A stretch of 64,000 bases of DNA from Motiliproteus sp. MSK22-1. Lineage in GTDB: Bacteria > Pseudomonadota > Gammaproteobacteria > Pseudomonadales > Balneatricaceae. Shown in pieces: positions 1 through 9,764 of this stretch; within the stretch, counting starts at the first letter, position 1; every line of letters begins with the position of its first letter. The notes beneath the pieces were generated by a model that saw only the letters and a program-made list of their open reading frames with translations, was not told the origin of the DNA and did no database searches. The translations under genes and the position numbers were made by a program. The DNA is taken from contig NZ_MIEQ01000025.1 of the NCBI RefSeq assembly GCF_001968815.1, forward strand, positions 1-64,000, given 5' to 3'.

Positions 1-38
1 TACCCTGGAACGATCAGCCCTCCTGATCAAAAGCTGTT

Positions 39-64
39 GTTGGGTTACGTTGCGCTAACCCAAC
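39..64. repeat. REP-like palindrome
   Basis: Perfect 9-bp arms GTTGGGTTA (39-47) and TAACCCAAC (56-64) enclose the 8-nt loop CGTTGCGC. This motif resembles the widespread GTTGGGTTA...TAACCCAAC class of repetitive extragenic palindromes that are often linked to RAYT (REP-associated tyrosine) transposases. No transposase is seen in the window, so mobilisation would have to be in trans. A genome-wide count would confirm it as a repeat; only one copy is visible here. Confidence 0.6.
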
Positions 65-122
65 TTACCCTTGGCTTTAGCTGAGTCCTAGTTTACAGAA
101 AACCGACTACCCTAGAATAACA

Positions 123-145
123 AACCCACCCAATCAAGGTGGGTT
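123..145. terminator. Stem-loop, possible terminator
   Basis: An 8-bp perfect stem, AACCCACC (123-130) with GGTGGGTT (138-145), closes a 7-nt loop. Read on the minus strand it is followed by a moderately T-rich stretch. It may back up the nearer hairpin at 356-376, or end a plus-strand gene lying left of the window. The rest of bases 1-399 shows no gene that I can support. Confidence 0.35.
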
Positions 146-355
146 CCTCAATCGCTTACGAAGATGTGGATATTCAGGGCTGGAAAAACACAAACTTAGG
201 ATAAAAAACAGACAGATATGAAAAAAACGACAGGCGCTATATGCGACCAAGACTAGCTGAATAAAAATGCCATTCAAAAGCAACTACACTGATTGCGGCT
301 AAAAGTACAAAAGCCATACAACCAGAGTAAAGAATTCAGATTGCCGACAGTAAAT

Positions 356-376
356 GCACCAGACGCCGTCCGGTGC
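356..376 (-). terminator. Stem-loop after the 150-aa gene
   Basis: GCACC (356-360) pairs with GGTGC (372-376), with a further GAC/GTC pairing inside across one mismatch. It lies 24 nt past the stop of the minus-strand gene at 400-852, a normal place for transcription termination. There is no long T run, so termination is inferred from position and stem only. Confidence 0.45.
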
Positions 377-399
377 TCAATATATACACATTTATATTC

Positions 400-852
400 T
401 TAGGAGAAGAAGCGCTGCAACTGCTCTTTACTTAAAAGGTTACTGCCTTCTCCACGCATTACTTTTAAAATCTCTGATTTCGCCATACCTCTGGGCATCC
501 CACCTTCTGAGAGTATAGATAATAGGTGTTCAAAAAGATCTCTGCGTTTAAGACCAAGAGCACTATGAGCACGACGGTCTTCACATTGCGCAGTCATGCC
601 AGTACCGCATTCACACAAGCGAGACATTTCGATGAGTGGTTTAACAGCGCCGCCCGCTTCCTTTAACCCCTGAGAAGAATCTACCGGAGAGGTATTTTCG
701 ACAAAATCTTCCAAGGTGTCATACACCCTGCCACAACCGCTGCATTCCTTTGGAAACGCTCCTTCCGCCAACACTTTCAGTCCAGCAAAAACCTCTTCGA
801 ATTTGTCTTCTGATTTTTGCTCTTCAGACTTTTTATCTTCAGATTCCAGCAT
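400..852 (-). CDS. Conserved hypothetical protein with CxxC and CxC motifs
   Basis: A 150-residue soluble protein. The first 20 residues are very acidic and lysine-rich; then come a CSGCG pair near residue 37 and a CECG motif near residue 80, which together could bind one zinc ion in a rubredoxin/zinc-ribbon manner. The C-terminal half is helical and charged (RRDLFEHLL, then EILKVMRGEG). There is no signal peptide or membrane segment. Short proteins with this CxxCGRxY...T...CxCG layout occur in other gammaproteobacteria, but I know of no assigned function. It follows metZ on the same strand after 119 nt, so cotranscription is possible but not shown. Metal binding is inference from cysteine spacing. 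Confidence 0.75.
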   Translation of the reverse strand: MLESEDKKSEEQKSEDKFEEVFAGLKVLAEGAFPKECSGCGRVYDTLEDFVENTSPVDSSQGLKEAGGAVKPLIEMSRLCECGTGMTAQCEDRRAHSALGLKRRDLFEHLLSILSEGGMPRGMAKSEILKVMRGEGSNLLSKEQLQRFFS

Positions 853-971
853 CCATCGCTCCTCATGCTCATATTTGCACTGTTACAACAAACATAGCCG
901 AAAGTGTCCGGGATTTCACTTTCGTCAGACAAGAAACCTTTTCTTTCAGAACGCAACCAAATTCAAAGTAT

Positions 972-2189
972 CTAAAGCGTATTCAGCCCACGCGCCAGAT
1001 CATTTTTCAGGTCATCCAGGCTTTCCAAGCCAACTGACAATCGAATCAGGTTATCGTTAATCCCGGCTTTTTCCCTTTCTTCCAGACTTAAACGTCCATG
1101 AGTCGTAGTTGCCGGGTGGGTAATCGTCGTTTTCACATCTCCCAGATTGCCTGTGATAGAAACAACCCTTGTAGCATTTATAAAATTCCACGCCTGTTGC
1201 TGGCCGCCTTTGACTTCAAATGCCAAAACCGCACCGAAAGCCTTCTGCTGTTTCGCTGCCAGCAAATGCTGAGGATGAGACTCCAGCCCCGCATAGAACA
1301 CCTTATCAATTCCTTCCTTCTGCTCCAGCCAGTTTGCTAGTGCCATAGCTCGTTCGCTCTGAGCCATTAAACGAAGCTCCAGGGTTTCCAATCCTTTGAT
1401 AAAGACCCAGGCGTTAAAGGGGCTCATCGAAGCTCCGCCCGTACGAAGGAAGCCAAAAACCTCCTCCATCTCCTTTTCTGGCCCTACTACAGCGCCTCCC
1501 ATACAACGCCCCTGTCCATCCAAGAATTTTGTCGCCGAATGAACCACGAAATCGGCACCAAGGGTCAGTGGCTGTTGCAGCGCCGGAGTACAGAAACAAT
1601 TATCAACCGCTAGCCAGCAACCATTCTTATGGGCAACATCGGAAACCGCTTTAATATCAGCAATTTCTGCCAACGGGTTTGAAGGCGTTTCAAGAAAAAA
1701 CAGCTTGGTATTTTTGGTAACAGCCTGTTGCCAGGCTTCAAGATCACCAGGATCTACAAACGTGGTGGTAATACCCATTTTAGAAAAGTACTTGTCAAAC
1801 AGCGACACTGTGGACCCAAACACGCTGCAAGAACAAACTATGTGGTCACCGTTGGAAAGCAGGCCAACCCCCAGAGAAAGAATGGCAGCCATTCCTGTTG
1901 AAGTTGCAACCGCTCTATCTGCTCCTTCTAAAGCGGCAATACGCTCCTCGAAAATGCGCACAGTCGGGTTGGTAAAACGAGAATAGATATTACCATCCTC
2001 CTCACCTCCAAATCGGGCCGCTGCCTCGGCTGCATTATTAAAAACAAAACTCGAGGTTGGAAAGATAGCCTCACTATGCTCCCCCTCTGCGGTACGGTGA
2101 TGACCGCCACGAATAGCAAGAGTACTGAACTCAGCATCAGACAGATCAGAATCCAAACCGTCACGAAAAGAAGTTTTAGATGACTTCAT
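972..2189 (-). CDS. metZ: O-succinylhomoserine sulfhydrylase
   Basis: A PLP enzyme of the Cys/Met metabolism family that makes homocysteine directly from O-succinylhomoserine and sulfide, bypassing cystathionine. The PLP lysine lies in SATKFLDGQGR (about residue 221), preceded by the AVDNCFCTPALQQP strand typical of MetZ rather than MetB. Length, about 405 aa, matches Pseudomonas MetZ. I start at the ATG at 2189; an in-frame TTG sits immediately upstream. It is 11 nt downstream of purF, the same purF-metZ order as in Pseudomonas, so the two are probably cotranscribed. No SAM riboswitch or other methionine-specific leader fits in the short gap. Confidence 0.95.
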   Translation of the reverse strand: MKSSKTSFRDGLDSDLSDAEFSTLAIRGGHHRTAEGEHSEAIFPTSSFVFNNAAEAAARFGGEEDGNIYSRFTNPTVRIFEERIAALEGADRAVATSTGMAAILSLGVGLLSNGDHIVCSCSVFGSTVSLFDKYFSKMGITTTFVDPGDLEAWQQAVTKNTKLFFLETPSNPLAEIADIKAVSDVAHKNGCWLAVDNCFCTPALQQPLTLGADFVVHSATKFLDGQGRCMGGAVVGPEKEMEEVFGFLRTGGASMSPFNAWVFIKGLETLELRLMAQSERAMALANWLEQKEGIDKVFYAGLESHPQHLLAAKQQKAFGAVLAFEVKGGQQQAWNFINATRVVSITGNLGDVKTTITHPATTTHGRLSLEEREKAGINDNLIRLSVGLESLDDLKNDLARGLNTL

Positions 2190-2200
2190 CAAATCAATCT

Positions 2201-3715
2201 CTACAGTTTGTGATACATATTATTAGTTTCATCGCTCTCATTGGACTCCAAATCCTGCTTGGCAGCGTCATTCCGCTTAGCCTCAATGGACTCAAGATAA
2301 TCAGAATCAACATCACCCGTTACATAATGACCATCAAAGACCGAGCAATCAAAGAGATCAATGGTGGCCTCACCACCCTGTGTTGAAGCCACTAAATCAG
2401 GAAGATCCTGGTACACCATCCAGTCAGCGCCAATCAGCTCACCGACTTCTTCGTCAGTGCGATTGTGAGCGATAAGCTCATTAACGGATGGCATATCTAT
2501 GCCATATACATTTGGATAGCGAACAGCTGGCGCTGCAGAAGCAAAGTAGACTTTCTTGGCTCCCATTTCCCTCGCCATCTCAACTATTTGACGAGAGGTT
2601 GTACCACGAACTATAGAATCGTCGACTAACAGAACATTTTTTCCCTTAAATTCCAGCTCAATAGGATTTAGCTTACGACGAACTGTTTTTTCTCTTTCCT
2701 GCTGCCCAGGCATAATAAATGTGCGACCGATATAACGATTCTTAATAAACCCTTCCCTGAATTTCACGCCCAGAACGTTGGCCATTTCCATAGCTGCAGT
2801 ACGGCTGGTCTCAGGAATAGGAATCACGACATCGATATCATGCTCAGGTCGCTCCCGGAGAATTTTTTTCGCTAGCAGCTCCCCCTGCAGCAAACGTGCC
2901 TTATACACTGATATCCCATCAATAATGGAATCCGGCCGCGCCAGGTAGACAAATTCAAACAAGCAAGGATGCAAGGCTGTTTTTTCTGCACACTGACGTG
3001 TATGAACTTCACCATCCTGAGTGATATAAATAGCTTCGCCGGGATCAAGATCTCTTACCAGCGAATAACCACTGATATCCAAAGCAACGCTCTCAGACGC
3101 TACCATATATTCAGTTCCCTGCTCGGTTTCCCGCTTACCGTAGACCACCGGCCGAATGCCGTTAGGATCACGGAAAGCTACAATGCCGTAGCCGGTAATC
3201 ATACCCACTACAGCGTATCCACCACTGCAACGTTTATGGACCTGAGTAACAGCAGTAAAGATATCCTCTGCACTGGGTTGTAGCTTACCCAGTTGCTGCA
3301 GTTCATGAGCAAATACGTTCAACAACACTTCAGAATCAGAATTGGTATTAATGTGTCTTAAATCTGTTCTGAATATATCGTCAGCAAGCTCTTTGGCATT
3401 AGTAAGATTACCATTATGTGCCAAAGCAATACCGTAAGGAGAATTTACATAAAAAGGCTGGGCCTCAGCGGCGCTCGCACTTCCTGCTGTTGGATAACGA
3501 ACATGGCCAATACCCATATTGCCGATAAGGCGACGCATATGGCGAGTCCGGAAAACTTCATTGACAAGACCATTGTCTTTACGGAGGTGAAATCGCCCCC
3601 CCTGGCAGGTCACCATTCCCGCAGCATCCTGACCGCGATGCTGCAAAACAGTCAGGCTGTCAAACAATGTTTGATTAACGTTGCTTTTGGCAACGATGCC
3701 TACAATACCGCACAT
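2201..3715 (-). CDS. purF: Amidophosphoribosyltransferase
   Basis: First committed enzyme of purine synthesis: glutamine plus PRPP gives 5-phosphoribosylamine. The protein opens MCGIVGIV, so Cys2 becomes the N-terminal nucleophile of the Ntn glutaminase domain (about residues 2-230). The phosphoribosyltransferase half carries the PRPP loop [14 protein letters not shown] near residue 365. Length is 504 aa, normal for the E. coli/Pseudomonas type without a propeptide. The start is well supported: GAGG lies 8 nt before the ATG. It lies 187 nt downstream of cvpA, a gap that holds terminator-like hairpins, so purF may also have its own promoter or be attenuated. Confidence 0.97.
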   Translation of the reverse strand: MCGIVGIVAKSNVNQTLFDSLTVLQHRGQDAAGMVTCQGGRFHLRKDNGLVNEVFRTRHMRRLIGNMGIGHVRYPTAGSASAAEAQPFYVNSPYGIALAHNGNLTNAKELADDIFRTDLRHINTNSDSEVLLNVFAHELQQLGKLQPSAEDIFTAVTQVHKRCSGGYAVVGMITGYGIVAFRDPNGIRPVVYGKRETEQGTEYMVASESVALDISGYSLVRDLDPGEAIYITQDGEVHTRQCAEKTALHPCLFEFVYLARPDSIIDGISVYKARLLQGELLAKKILRERPEHDIDVVIPIPETSRTAAMEMANVLGVKFREGFIKNRYIGRTFIMPGQQEREKTVRRKLNPIELEFKGKNVLLVDDSIVRGTTSRQIVEMAREMGAKKVYFASAAPAVRYPNVYGIDMPSVNELIAHNRTDEEVGELIGADWMVYQDLPDLVASTQGGEATIDLFDCSVFDGHYVTGDVDSDYLESIEAKRNDAAKQDLESNESDETNNMYHKL

Positions 3716-3754
3716 TTGACGTACCTCATCAATATTTCAAATCGGAATTTTCAG

Positions 3755-3780
3755 AAAAAAGACGGCGAAGTCCGCTTTTT
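3755..3780 (-). terminator. Terminator-like hairpin between cvpA and purF
   Basis: Read on the minus strand, AAAAAGCGG pairs with CCG-T-CTTTTT around the loop ACTTCG, with one bulged T. The 3' arm ends in a run of six T. This has the look of a rho-independent terminator or attenuator placed 40 nt before the purF start codon. The A/T arms make it close to symmetric, so it could also act on the other strand. Confidence 0.5.
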
Positions 3781-3853
3781 GAAAACACCCTGGCTTAGTC
3801 GGTTACAGCCGATCCAACTTGCCGCCCGCCATTGAAAACGTCTATTGCCCTTT

Positions 3854-3874
3854 TTGAGTCAAAGCCCGACTCAA
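3854..3874 (-). terminator. Perfect 7-bp stem-loop after cvpA
   Basis: TTGAGTC (3854-3860) and GACTCAA (3868-3874) flank the loop AAAGCCC, 28 nt past the cvpA stop codon. On the minus strand it is followed by AAAAAGGG rather than a T tract. It could be a pause or processing site, a weak terminator, or an operator half of the purF promoter. Confidence 0.35.
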
Positions 3875-3902
3875 GGATCAGTATAAATTATAGCCGCCCA
3901 CC

Positions 3903-4397
3903 TTAACGACCGATGTTCAAAATCAGATCCGACGTCTCAGACGCTAAATTCTGAGTCCACTGTTCCATTACAGCGAAATGGGGAATAAGAAGAGATTGCT
4001 GCCACCACCGGTCTTTCACAGCCGGAGACATACCCAACAGAGCAACCAGCACAACAACAAGCACTCCCCCCCGAGCGATACCAAAAACCATCCCAAGAAC
4101 TCGATCAGTCCCACTGAGGCCTGTAGCTCTGATTAACAGCCCTATAAAATTATTAATCAGAGCCCCAGCAAATAAGGTAGCAATAAATAAAAGCGCAAAC
4201 GCGGCAACGACCCGGGCCGAGGGTGTTTCAATATAGCCTGCCAGCAACGCACTCATATTGTCGGTAAAAAGTCTCGCCACTATAAAGGCAGCAACCCAGG
4301 TCACAAGAGACAGGGCCTCTTTGACAAATCCGCGCTTAAGGCTGATAAGCGATGAAACAACGATTACGGCAATGATAACCCAATCTGCCCAATTCAT
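3903..4397 (-). CDS. cvpA: CvpA family inner-membrane protein
   Basis: A 164-aa integral membrane protein with about four hydrophobic segments (roughly residues 5-20, 25-45, 60-90 and 100-125). It matches CvpA, named for colicin V production and placed upstream of purF in E. coli and Pseudomonas. In other bacteria the family is linked to envelope stress and bile-salt tolerance; its biochemical role is unresolved. The opening MNWADWVIIAVIV is typical of the family. The order dedD-cvpA-purF is conserved. ATG start at 4397. Confidence 0.93.
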   Translation of the reverse strand: MNWADWVIIAVIVVSSLISLKRGFVKEALSLVTWVAAFIVARLFTDNMSALLAGYIETPSARVVAAFALLFIATLFAGALINNFIGLLIRATGLSGTDRVLGMVFGIARGGVLVVVLVALLGMSPAVKDRWWQQSLLIPHFAVMEQWTQNLASETSDLILNIGR

Positions 4398-4555
4398 ACT
4401 TTACTCACTTAGAGATTCACAAAGCAGCCGAATTCTATCAGAGCCTGCCGCCAGTCCCAACCAAGATAGCTACTGATTTGTTAATTAATCACTAGCAGCT
4501 AAGCCCGGGTTGAACAGGAGTCTGCTGACACCACAACCCATTCATCCTGAGATAC

Positions 4556-5227
4556 TTAACTGGTTGTAAATCGCAGGATAAGACCATCAAGCTTAAACTC
4601 ACGCTTTAGCTTCTTGCGAAGTTCTTCAACAACGGATCGCTGCAGATCCGGCCCGACAAAAACCTTACTTAAATCCTGCTTACGGCGTATATATGATTTA
4701 TACCCCCTGTCAGAAAGTCGCTTACGTAGTGCCTTAGCGTTACCGGCGTCCTTGAAACTTGCCAGTTGAATTGTCCAGGCAACAGGCACTCCTTGCTTAT
4801 CCAGCACTGGCTTTTCTTTGGTAATTGAAATGGGTGCCTTAGCTACGTTTACCTCAACCTTCGGCTTGGTAGCCTCTTCAGTATTTATATCAGCTTTTCG
4901 ATTAGACACCGTTTCTTGTGTAGGTGAGGCTTGAGAGGCCTCGGATGCAACCGGGTTGTGCTGCATATCAGATTGACTTAGTGGTGCATCTGGCTGAGGC
5001 CTTGGATCAGCAAAATCAGCACTATCGTCCAATGGTTTGTTTTCCGGTTTATATGGCTGCATGACCGGGAAGTCAGGTTCAGCAGGAATACTACCCTGTA
5101 CCTGAATATCCCCATTAAGCTGGCCTTCCCGATAGCCCTCACCATCAAAAACCAAAGGTACAAATATTACCGCCAACGAAAGCAACAATAGAAAGCCCAC
5201 TAAACGCTGTTTGCGTTGCTGACTCAT
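4556..5227 (-). CDS. dedD: DedD-like SPOR domain protein
   Basis: A 223-aa bitopic protein. A short cytoplasmic head (MSQQRKQR) is followed by one transmembrane helix at about residues 9-27, a Pro/Asp/Ser-rich periplasmic linker, and a C-terminal SPOR domain (about residues 145-222: WTIQLASFKDAGNAKALRKR... KVFVGPD). SPOR domains bind denuded glycan strands at the division septum, so a role in late cell division is expected. The start has a strong GGAGG, and only two bases separate it from the folC stop. The folC-dedD-cvpA order matches E. coli and Pseudomonas. Confidence 0.92.
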   Translation of the reverse strand: MSQQRKQRLVGFLLLLSLAVIFVPLVFDGEGYREGQLNGDIQVQGSIPAEPDFPVMQPYKPENKPLDDSADFADPRPQPDAPLSQSDMQHNPVASEASQASPTQETVSNRKADINTEEATKPKVEVNVAKAPISITKEKPVLDKQGVPVAWTIQLASFKDAGNAKALRKRLSDRGYKSYIRRKQDLSKVFVGPDLQRSVVEELRKKLKREFKLDGLILRFTTS

Positions 5228-5229
5228 AC

Positions 5230-6600
5230 TTAAGCCTCCAAACAGCCCTTTAGAACATCAGCAACAGTATAAAATGATCCGACCACTAGAATGACTGCCC
5301 TGGAACCCGAATTTTCCAGTGCATGATTAAAAGCATCGGAAACGGTGTTGAAACAACGCCCTCCCGGCTTCACCAATCCCAGAGATTCCAGAGCTTGATT
5401 TAACTGGACAGCTGTCTGGCCCCTTGGCACATGGAGTGTCGCTGGATACCATTGATCAACAACTGAACTTAACTGCTTCAGGGTTGATCGTACATCCTTG
5501 TCCTCCAACATACCGACAACACAATGGACCTGCACTTTTTCAGAACAATCAGTATTTCGATCAGCATCCCCAGAAGAAGAATACTCTGCGATAAAGGCTT
5601 GAGAAGAAATCTGTTTTGCCAAATTCTCAGCAGCGTGAGGGTTATGAGCCACATCCAAAACAACCTGACGGTTGTTCTTCACGACTTGCTGAAAGCGACC
5701 GGTTAACTGTGCTTTCTCAATTCCTTTACGAAATGCATCATCAGATATTGCCAGATCAAGCATTTTTAACGCCTGAATTGCAGTACTCCCATTTGAAAAA
5801 GGCAACGAGGGCATAACCAAATTATTTATGCAAATCTCTTCACCCGTTCTGTCTCTGCCTCTCCAGGACCAAACTGTATTGTCAGTTTGCACAGGCCCAA
5901 ATTGACATCCCCAGACCATTAAATCAGCACCGATGTCTGCAGCATGTTTGACAACAGATTGAGGTACATCAGCTTCCCCAAAAACAGCAGGACGGCCGGA
6001 ACGGAAAATACCGGCTTTCTCGCGACCAATAGTCTCACGGTCATTCCCAAGCCAGCTTTCATGATCTAAGGCAACCGTTGTCACAACCGCAACATCTGGG
6101 TCGACAATATTTACGGCATCCAACCGTCCACCTAAACCAACCTCCAGCAATACCACATCGATCGCTTGCCTGTTAAAAATATCAAGAGCAACCAGCGTGC
6201 CGAATTCAAAGTAAGTCAATGGAACATCGGCTTTCGATCGCGCGTTCTCAATACGAGCAAAGGAGTCACATAACAACTGATCCTCAACCGGCTGATCGTT
6301 AATCGTGATTCGTTCGTTATAGCGCAGAAAATGTGGTGAGGTATAGCACCCCACCCGAACACCCGCTTGCTTCAGAATCTCCGACATATAGGCAATCGTT
6401 GACCCTTTACCATTAGTACCCGCCACCGTTACAACGGGGTGAATCATATCCCTGACTCCAAGCTCAAGCGCCACTTTAAGAGTGCGCTCCAGCCCCAAGT
6501 CAATTTCTTCTGGATGCCCTGCCTCAATAAAAGACAGCCACTGATCAAGATTCAACAATGGGGTCGCCTGCTTCTTTACTCTCGGATACTTCCTCTTCAT
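5230..6600 (-). CDS. folC: Folylpolyglutamate/dihydrofolate synthase
   Basis: Mur-ligase-family enzyme that makes dihydrofolate from dihydropteroate and adds glutamates to folates. The ATP loop is [18 protein letters not shown], followed by the [15 protein letters not shown] folate signature and [13 protein letters not shown]. The C-terminal domain carries [11 protein letters not shown]. The start is uncertain. The ATG at 6600 overlaps accD by 56 nt and adds about 14 basic residues; a TTG at 6558 would give the usual family N-terminus, a few residues before DQWLSFIE, with only a 14-nt overlap. Another ATG at 6639 has no ribosome site and looks too long. Translational coupling to accD is likely either way. 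Confidence 0.93.
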   Translation of the reverse strand: MKRKYPRVKKQATPLLNLDQWLSFIEAGHPEEIDLGLERTLKVALELGVRDMIHPVVTVAGTNGKGSTIAYMSEILKQAGVRVGCYTSPHFLRYNERITINDQPVEDQLLCDSFARIENARSKADVPLTYFEFGTLVALDIFNRQAIDVVLLEVGLGGRLDAVNIVDPDVAVVTTVALDHESWLGNDRETIGREKAGIFRSGRPAVFGEADVPQSVVKHAADIGADLMVWGCQFGPVQTDNTVWSWRGRDRTGEEICINNLVMPSLPFSNGSTAIQALKMLDLAISDDAFRKGIEKAQLTGRFQQVVKNNRQVVLDVAHNPHAAENLAKQISSQAFIAEYSSSGDADRNTDCSEKVQVHCVVGMLEDKDVRSTLKQLSSVVDQWYPATLHVPRGQTAVQLNQALESLGLVKPGGRCFNTVSDAFNHALENSGSRAVILVVGSFYTVADVLKGCLEA

Positions 6601-7504
6601 CCACCGGAGGTTGCTGTATAGGCTGTTCTTCAACAACATCTATGACAACTGTTTGATTGGTTAGTTTGCCAAGAATCAACGATAAACGATTGCGCATATC
6701 TGAACGATTAATAATCATGTCCACTGCGCCATGGTCTAACAAAAATTCACTGCGCTGAAAACCTTCCGGCAATTGCTCACGAACAGTCTGTTCGATAACT
6801 CTTGGCCCGGCAAAACCTATCAAAGCGTTGGGTTCTGCAACATTCAGATCGCCCAACATAGCGAGACTCGCAGATACGCCACCGAAAACAGGGTCCGTCA
6901 GCACGGAAATATAAGGAATACCTTCTGCTTTTAATTTTTCCAATACTGCACTGGTCTTCGCCATCTGCATCAAAGAAAACAGAGCTTCTTGCATTCTTGC
7001 ACCACCACTGGCAGCAAAACAGATCAACGGCAGACGCTGCTCCAGACAAACATTGGCCGCCCGAACAAATCGCTCGCCAACAACCGCCCCCATGGATCCG
7101 CCCATAAACTCAAAGTCAAAGGCTACAGCCACAACCTCAAGATCATTCACTGATCCTTTCATGGCAATGAGGGCATCTTTTTCTTCAGTTTGTTTTTGAG
7201 CTGCAGTTAATCGATCTTTATACTTTTTGGAATCCCTAAATTTCAGGCGATCCACCGGCTCCACATCCGCACCGATTTCAATTCGATTGCCCTCGTCCAG
7301 GAAAAGCTCAAGCCGATTACGCGCTCGCAGGCGCATATGATGATTACACTTGGGACAAACATTTAAATTTTTCTGCAATTCGGGCCGGTACAACACCGAA
7401 CTACACTTGGGACATTTCTTCCAAAGGCCTTCAGGCACATTAGCTTTCTTCTTTGAATCAGAACGAATCAAAGAAGGTACAATTTTATCTAGCCAGCTGC
7501 TCAT
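6545..7504 (-). CDS. accD: Acetyl-CoA carboxylase carboxyltransferase subunit beta
   Basis: Beta subunit of the carboxyltransferase half of acetyl-CoA carboxylase, which makes malonyl-CoA for fatty-acid synthesis together with AccA. The N-terminal zinc ribbon is visible as CPKC...CPKC at about residues 29-51, followed by the crotonase-like core ([15 protein letters not shown], then [11 protein letters not shown] and [12 protein letters not shown]). I start at the ATG at 7504 ([11 protein letters not shown]) because GGAGAG lies just upstream and it matches the family N-terminus; an upstream in-frame start at 7540 lacks support. The tail is acidic ([13 protein letters not shown]) and overlaps folC. 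Confidence 0.96.
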   Translation of the reverse strand: MSSWLDKIVPSLIRSDSKKKANVPEGLWKKCPKCSSVLYRPELQKNLNVCPKCNHHMRLRARNRLELFLDEGNRIEIGADVEPVDRLKFRDSKKYKDRLTAAQKQTEEKDALIAMKGSVNDLEVVAVAFDFEFMGGSMGAVVGERFVRAANVCLEQRLPLICFAASGGARMQEALFSLMQMAKTSAVLEKLKAEGIPYISVLTDPVFGGVSASLAMLGDLNVAEPNALIGFAGPRVIEQTVREQLPEGFQRSEFLLDHGAVDMIINRSDMRNRLSLILGKLTNQTVVIDVVEEQPIQQPPVDEEEVSESKEAGDPIVES

Positions 7505-7622
7505 ATACTCTCCAGGCTCAACCCGAATACTCTTTATCAATAGTCGCGATTAAAACTCGCGAATTCTAGCCGTGATTTTTAGCTACGCTTTGGTGCAAAT
7601 GTAATGTATAGCGTTCAAATCC

Positions 7623-7669
7623 GCGCAGAAAACATTGAACGCTCCCGTCTGGGAGTCAAAGTTCTGCGC
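7623..7669. terminator. Two-tier stem-loop between trpA and accD
   Basis: Outer arms GCGCAGAA (7623-7630) and TTCTGCGC (7662-7669) pair perfectly. Inside, CTCCC (7642-7646) pairs with GGGAG (7651-7655) around a GTCT loop. It begins 20 nt past the trpA stop and precedes accD. No T tract follows on the minus strand, so it could be an incomplete terminator, an mRNA stability element or a repeat-family copy. Confidence 0.5.
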
Positions 7670-7688
7670 CTGAACATTAACAACAAAA

Positions 7689-8492
7689 CTAAGCGTCCAT
7701 CGCTTGCCTCATTCCGCGAATAATGTCTGCAACCTGCTGCGGTATACTGTCCGGGGTACTGGCTAGTTCAGCAATTTTATTAACTAACACACTTCCAACG
7801 ATAACTCCGTCAGCAACCTTGGCAACCGATGCTGCGGATTTGTCATCGCGAATACCAAAACCTACACCCACGGGGAGATCTGTAATTTCGCGTATTGCTT
7901 CAAGTCTTGTAGCGACTTCATCAACATCGAGAGATGCCGACCCGGTAACGCCTTTCAGAGAAACGTAATAAACGTAACCACTGCTGACATCACAGATCTG
8001 CTTAATACGTTCTTCAGATGTGGTGGGAGCCAACAAAAAGACAGCGTCCAGATTATTGCGTTTTAGACCCGCACAGAAGTCTTCCGCCTCTTCCGGCGGT
8101 AAATCAACGGTCAGAACTCCGTCAACACCCGCTTTACTGGCCCGTTCCAGGAACGTTTCATACCCGATAGCCTCGACTGGATTGAGATACCCCATTAACA
8201 CGACCGGGGTTACTGAGTCAGTCGTTCTAAACTCTGACACCATATCCAGAACGTCCACCAATCTTACGCCATGAACAAGAGCCCGCTCACAGGCAAGCTG
8301 AATCACAGGACCATCGGCCATCGGGTCAGAAAACGGAACACCCAACTCAATAATATCGGCTCCGGCTTCCACCAGTGCATGCATCAGTTTAACGGTAACA
8401 CCCGGTTGTGGATCACCTGCTGTAATGTAAGGAATCAATGCCTTTCGGCCCTTAACCTTCAGCTCCTGCAGGCAGCTTTTTATACGACTCAT
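7689..8492 (-). CDS. trpA: Tryptophan synthase alpha subunit
   Basis: Alpha subunit of tryptophan synthase; it cleaves indole-3-glycerol phosphate to indole and glyceraldehyde-3-phosphate and channels indole to TrpB. TIM-barrel protein of 267 aa with the catalytic glutamate in [16 protein letters not shown] (near residue 50) and catalytic aspartate in [13 protein letters not shown]. The phosphate-binding strands [12 protein letters not shown] and GVIVGSVLV are present near the C-terminus. It is 51 nt downstream of trpB, giving the order trpF-trpB-trpA. Confidence 0.97.
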   Translation of the reverse strand: MSRIKSCLQELKVKGRKALIPYITAGDPQPGVTVKLMHALVEAGADIIELGVPFSDPMADGPVIQLACERALVHGVRLVDVLDMVSEFRTTDSVTPVVLMGYLNPVEAIGYETFLERASKAGVDGVLTVDLPPEEAEDFCAGLKRNNLDAVFLLAPTTSEERIKQICDVSSGYVYYVSLKGVTGSASLDVDEVATRLEAIREITDLPVGVGFGIRDDKSAASVAKVADGVIVGSVLVNKIAELASTPDSIPQQVADIIRGMRQAMDA

Positions 8493-8543
8493 AGAATCCT
8501 CAATATGTCTTTTTGAGCAGCGAAAAAAAGAACGTTAAACGGA

Positions 8544-9764
8544 CTAAATACCAATGCCGTCAATTTCCGCTACCGTATGAATATCTTTGTCACCACGCCC
8601 GGAAAGATTTACGATCAACACCTGGTCTTTATCCATAGTGCGGGCAAGCTTCATTCCATAGGCAATCGCATGACTGGACTCAAGAGCTGGCATAATTCCC
8701 TCAACCCGGGTCAGGTCGCGAAAAGCATTCAGAGCCTCATCATCATTAATTGCCACATAATTAGCCCGTCCACAGTCTTTTAACCATGCATGCTCTGGCC
8801 CGACTCCTGGATAATCCAATCCGGCAGAGACAGAATGGGTACCTGCTATCTGTCCCGATTCATCTTCCATCAGATAGGTACGGTTTCCATGCAACACACC
8901 GGGGCGTCCTTTACATAACGGTGCAGCATGAAGCCCTGTTTCCAAACCGTGGCCACCCGCTTCCACACCATACATCTGGACATTTTTATCAGGGATGAAG
9001 GGGTAGAACAATCCGATGGCATTAGAGCCACCACCAACACAGGCAACCAGCGCATCTGGCAGTTTACCGGCCTGAGCCAAGCACTGCTGTCTGGCCTCAC
9101 GGCCGATCACGGCCTGAAAATCACGAACCAGCTTTGGATATGGGTGTGGCCCTGCTGCCGTCCCGATAATATAAAAAGTGTTATCTACATTAGTAACCCA
9201 ATCCCTCATCGCTTCGTTTAAGGCATCTTTCAAGGTTTTAGTTCCAGATTCTACTGAAACCACTTTGGCACCCAACAGCTTCATTCGGTAAACATTGAGC
9301 GCCTGGCGGCGAATATCCTCTGCCCCCATATAAACAACACACTCCAGACCCAGGCGGGCGGCAACGGTGGCCGATGCAACGCCATGTTGACCGGCTCCTG
9401 TTTCGGCAATGATACGGGGTTTACCCATACTCTTTGCCAGAAGAGCCTGTCCTATTGTGTTATTTATCTTGTGCGCTCCGGTGTGGTTCAGATCTTCGCG
9501 CTTAAGGTAAATACGTGCTCCACCCACTTCCTTCGTCAAACGCTCAGCAAAATATAATGGCGATGGTCTCCCAACATAATGCGCCAGATCGGCATCAAAT
9601 TCTTTCTGGAATTCAGGAGACTTAGAAAGCTTTTCGTAGAGTTCCGACAAGTCCTGTAGCGCACTCATTAGCGTCTCAGAAGCAAAACGCCCCCCGTAAG
9701 GACCAAAATGTCCCAGCTCATCAGGGAGATCCATCAGTGCTTTAAAATCAACGTTGGTCGGCAC
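8544..9764 (-). CDS. trpB: Tryptophan synthase beta subunit
   Basis: PLP enzyme that joins indole and serine to make tryptophan. The PLP lysine is in [18 protein letters not shown] near residue 95, and the phosphate-binding glycine loop is [12 protein letters not shown] near residue 240. Length 406 aa is normal. The start is a GTG at 9764, preceded by a good GAGGTG, and it overlaps the end of trpF by 17 nt, which suggests translational coupling. Confidence 0.97.
   Translation of the reverse strand: MPTNVDFKALMDLPDELGHFGPYGGRFASETLMSALQDLSELYEKLSKSPEFQKEFDADLAHYVGRPSPLYFAERLTKEVGGARIYLKREDLNHTGAHKINNTIGQALLAKSMGKPRIIAETGAGQHGVASATVAARLGLECVVYMGAEDIRRQALNVYRMKLLGAKVVSVESGTKTLKDALNEAMRDWVTNVDNTFYIIGTAAGPHPYPKLVRDFQAVIGREARQQCLAQAGKLPDALVACVGGGSNAIGLFYPFIPDKNVQMYGVEAGGHGLETGLHAAPLCKGRPGVLHGNRTYLMEDESGQIAGTHSVSAGLDYPGVGPEHAWLKDCGRANYVAINDDEALNAFRDLTRVEGIMPALESSHAIAYGMKLARTMDKDQVLIVNLSGRGDKDIHTVAEIDGIGI

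Noticed and set aside
2190-2200. Search for a SAM riboswitch or leader before metZ
   Set aside because: Only 11 nt separate purF and metZ, too little for a riboswitch.
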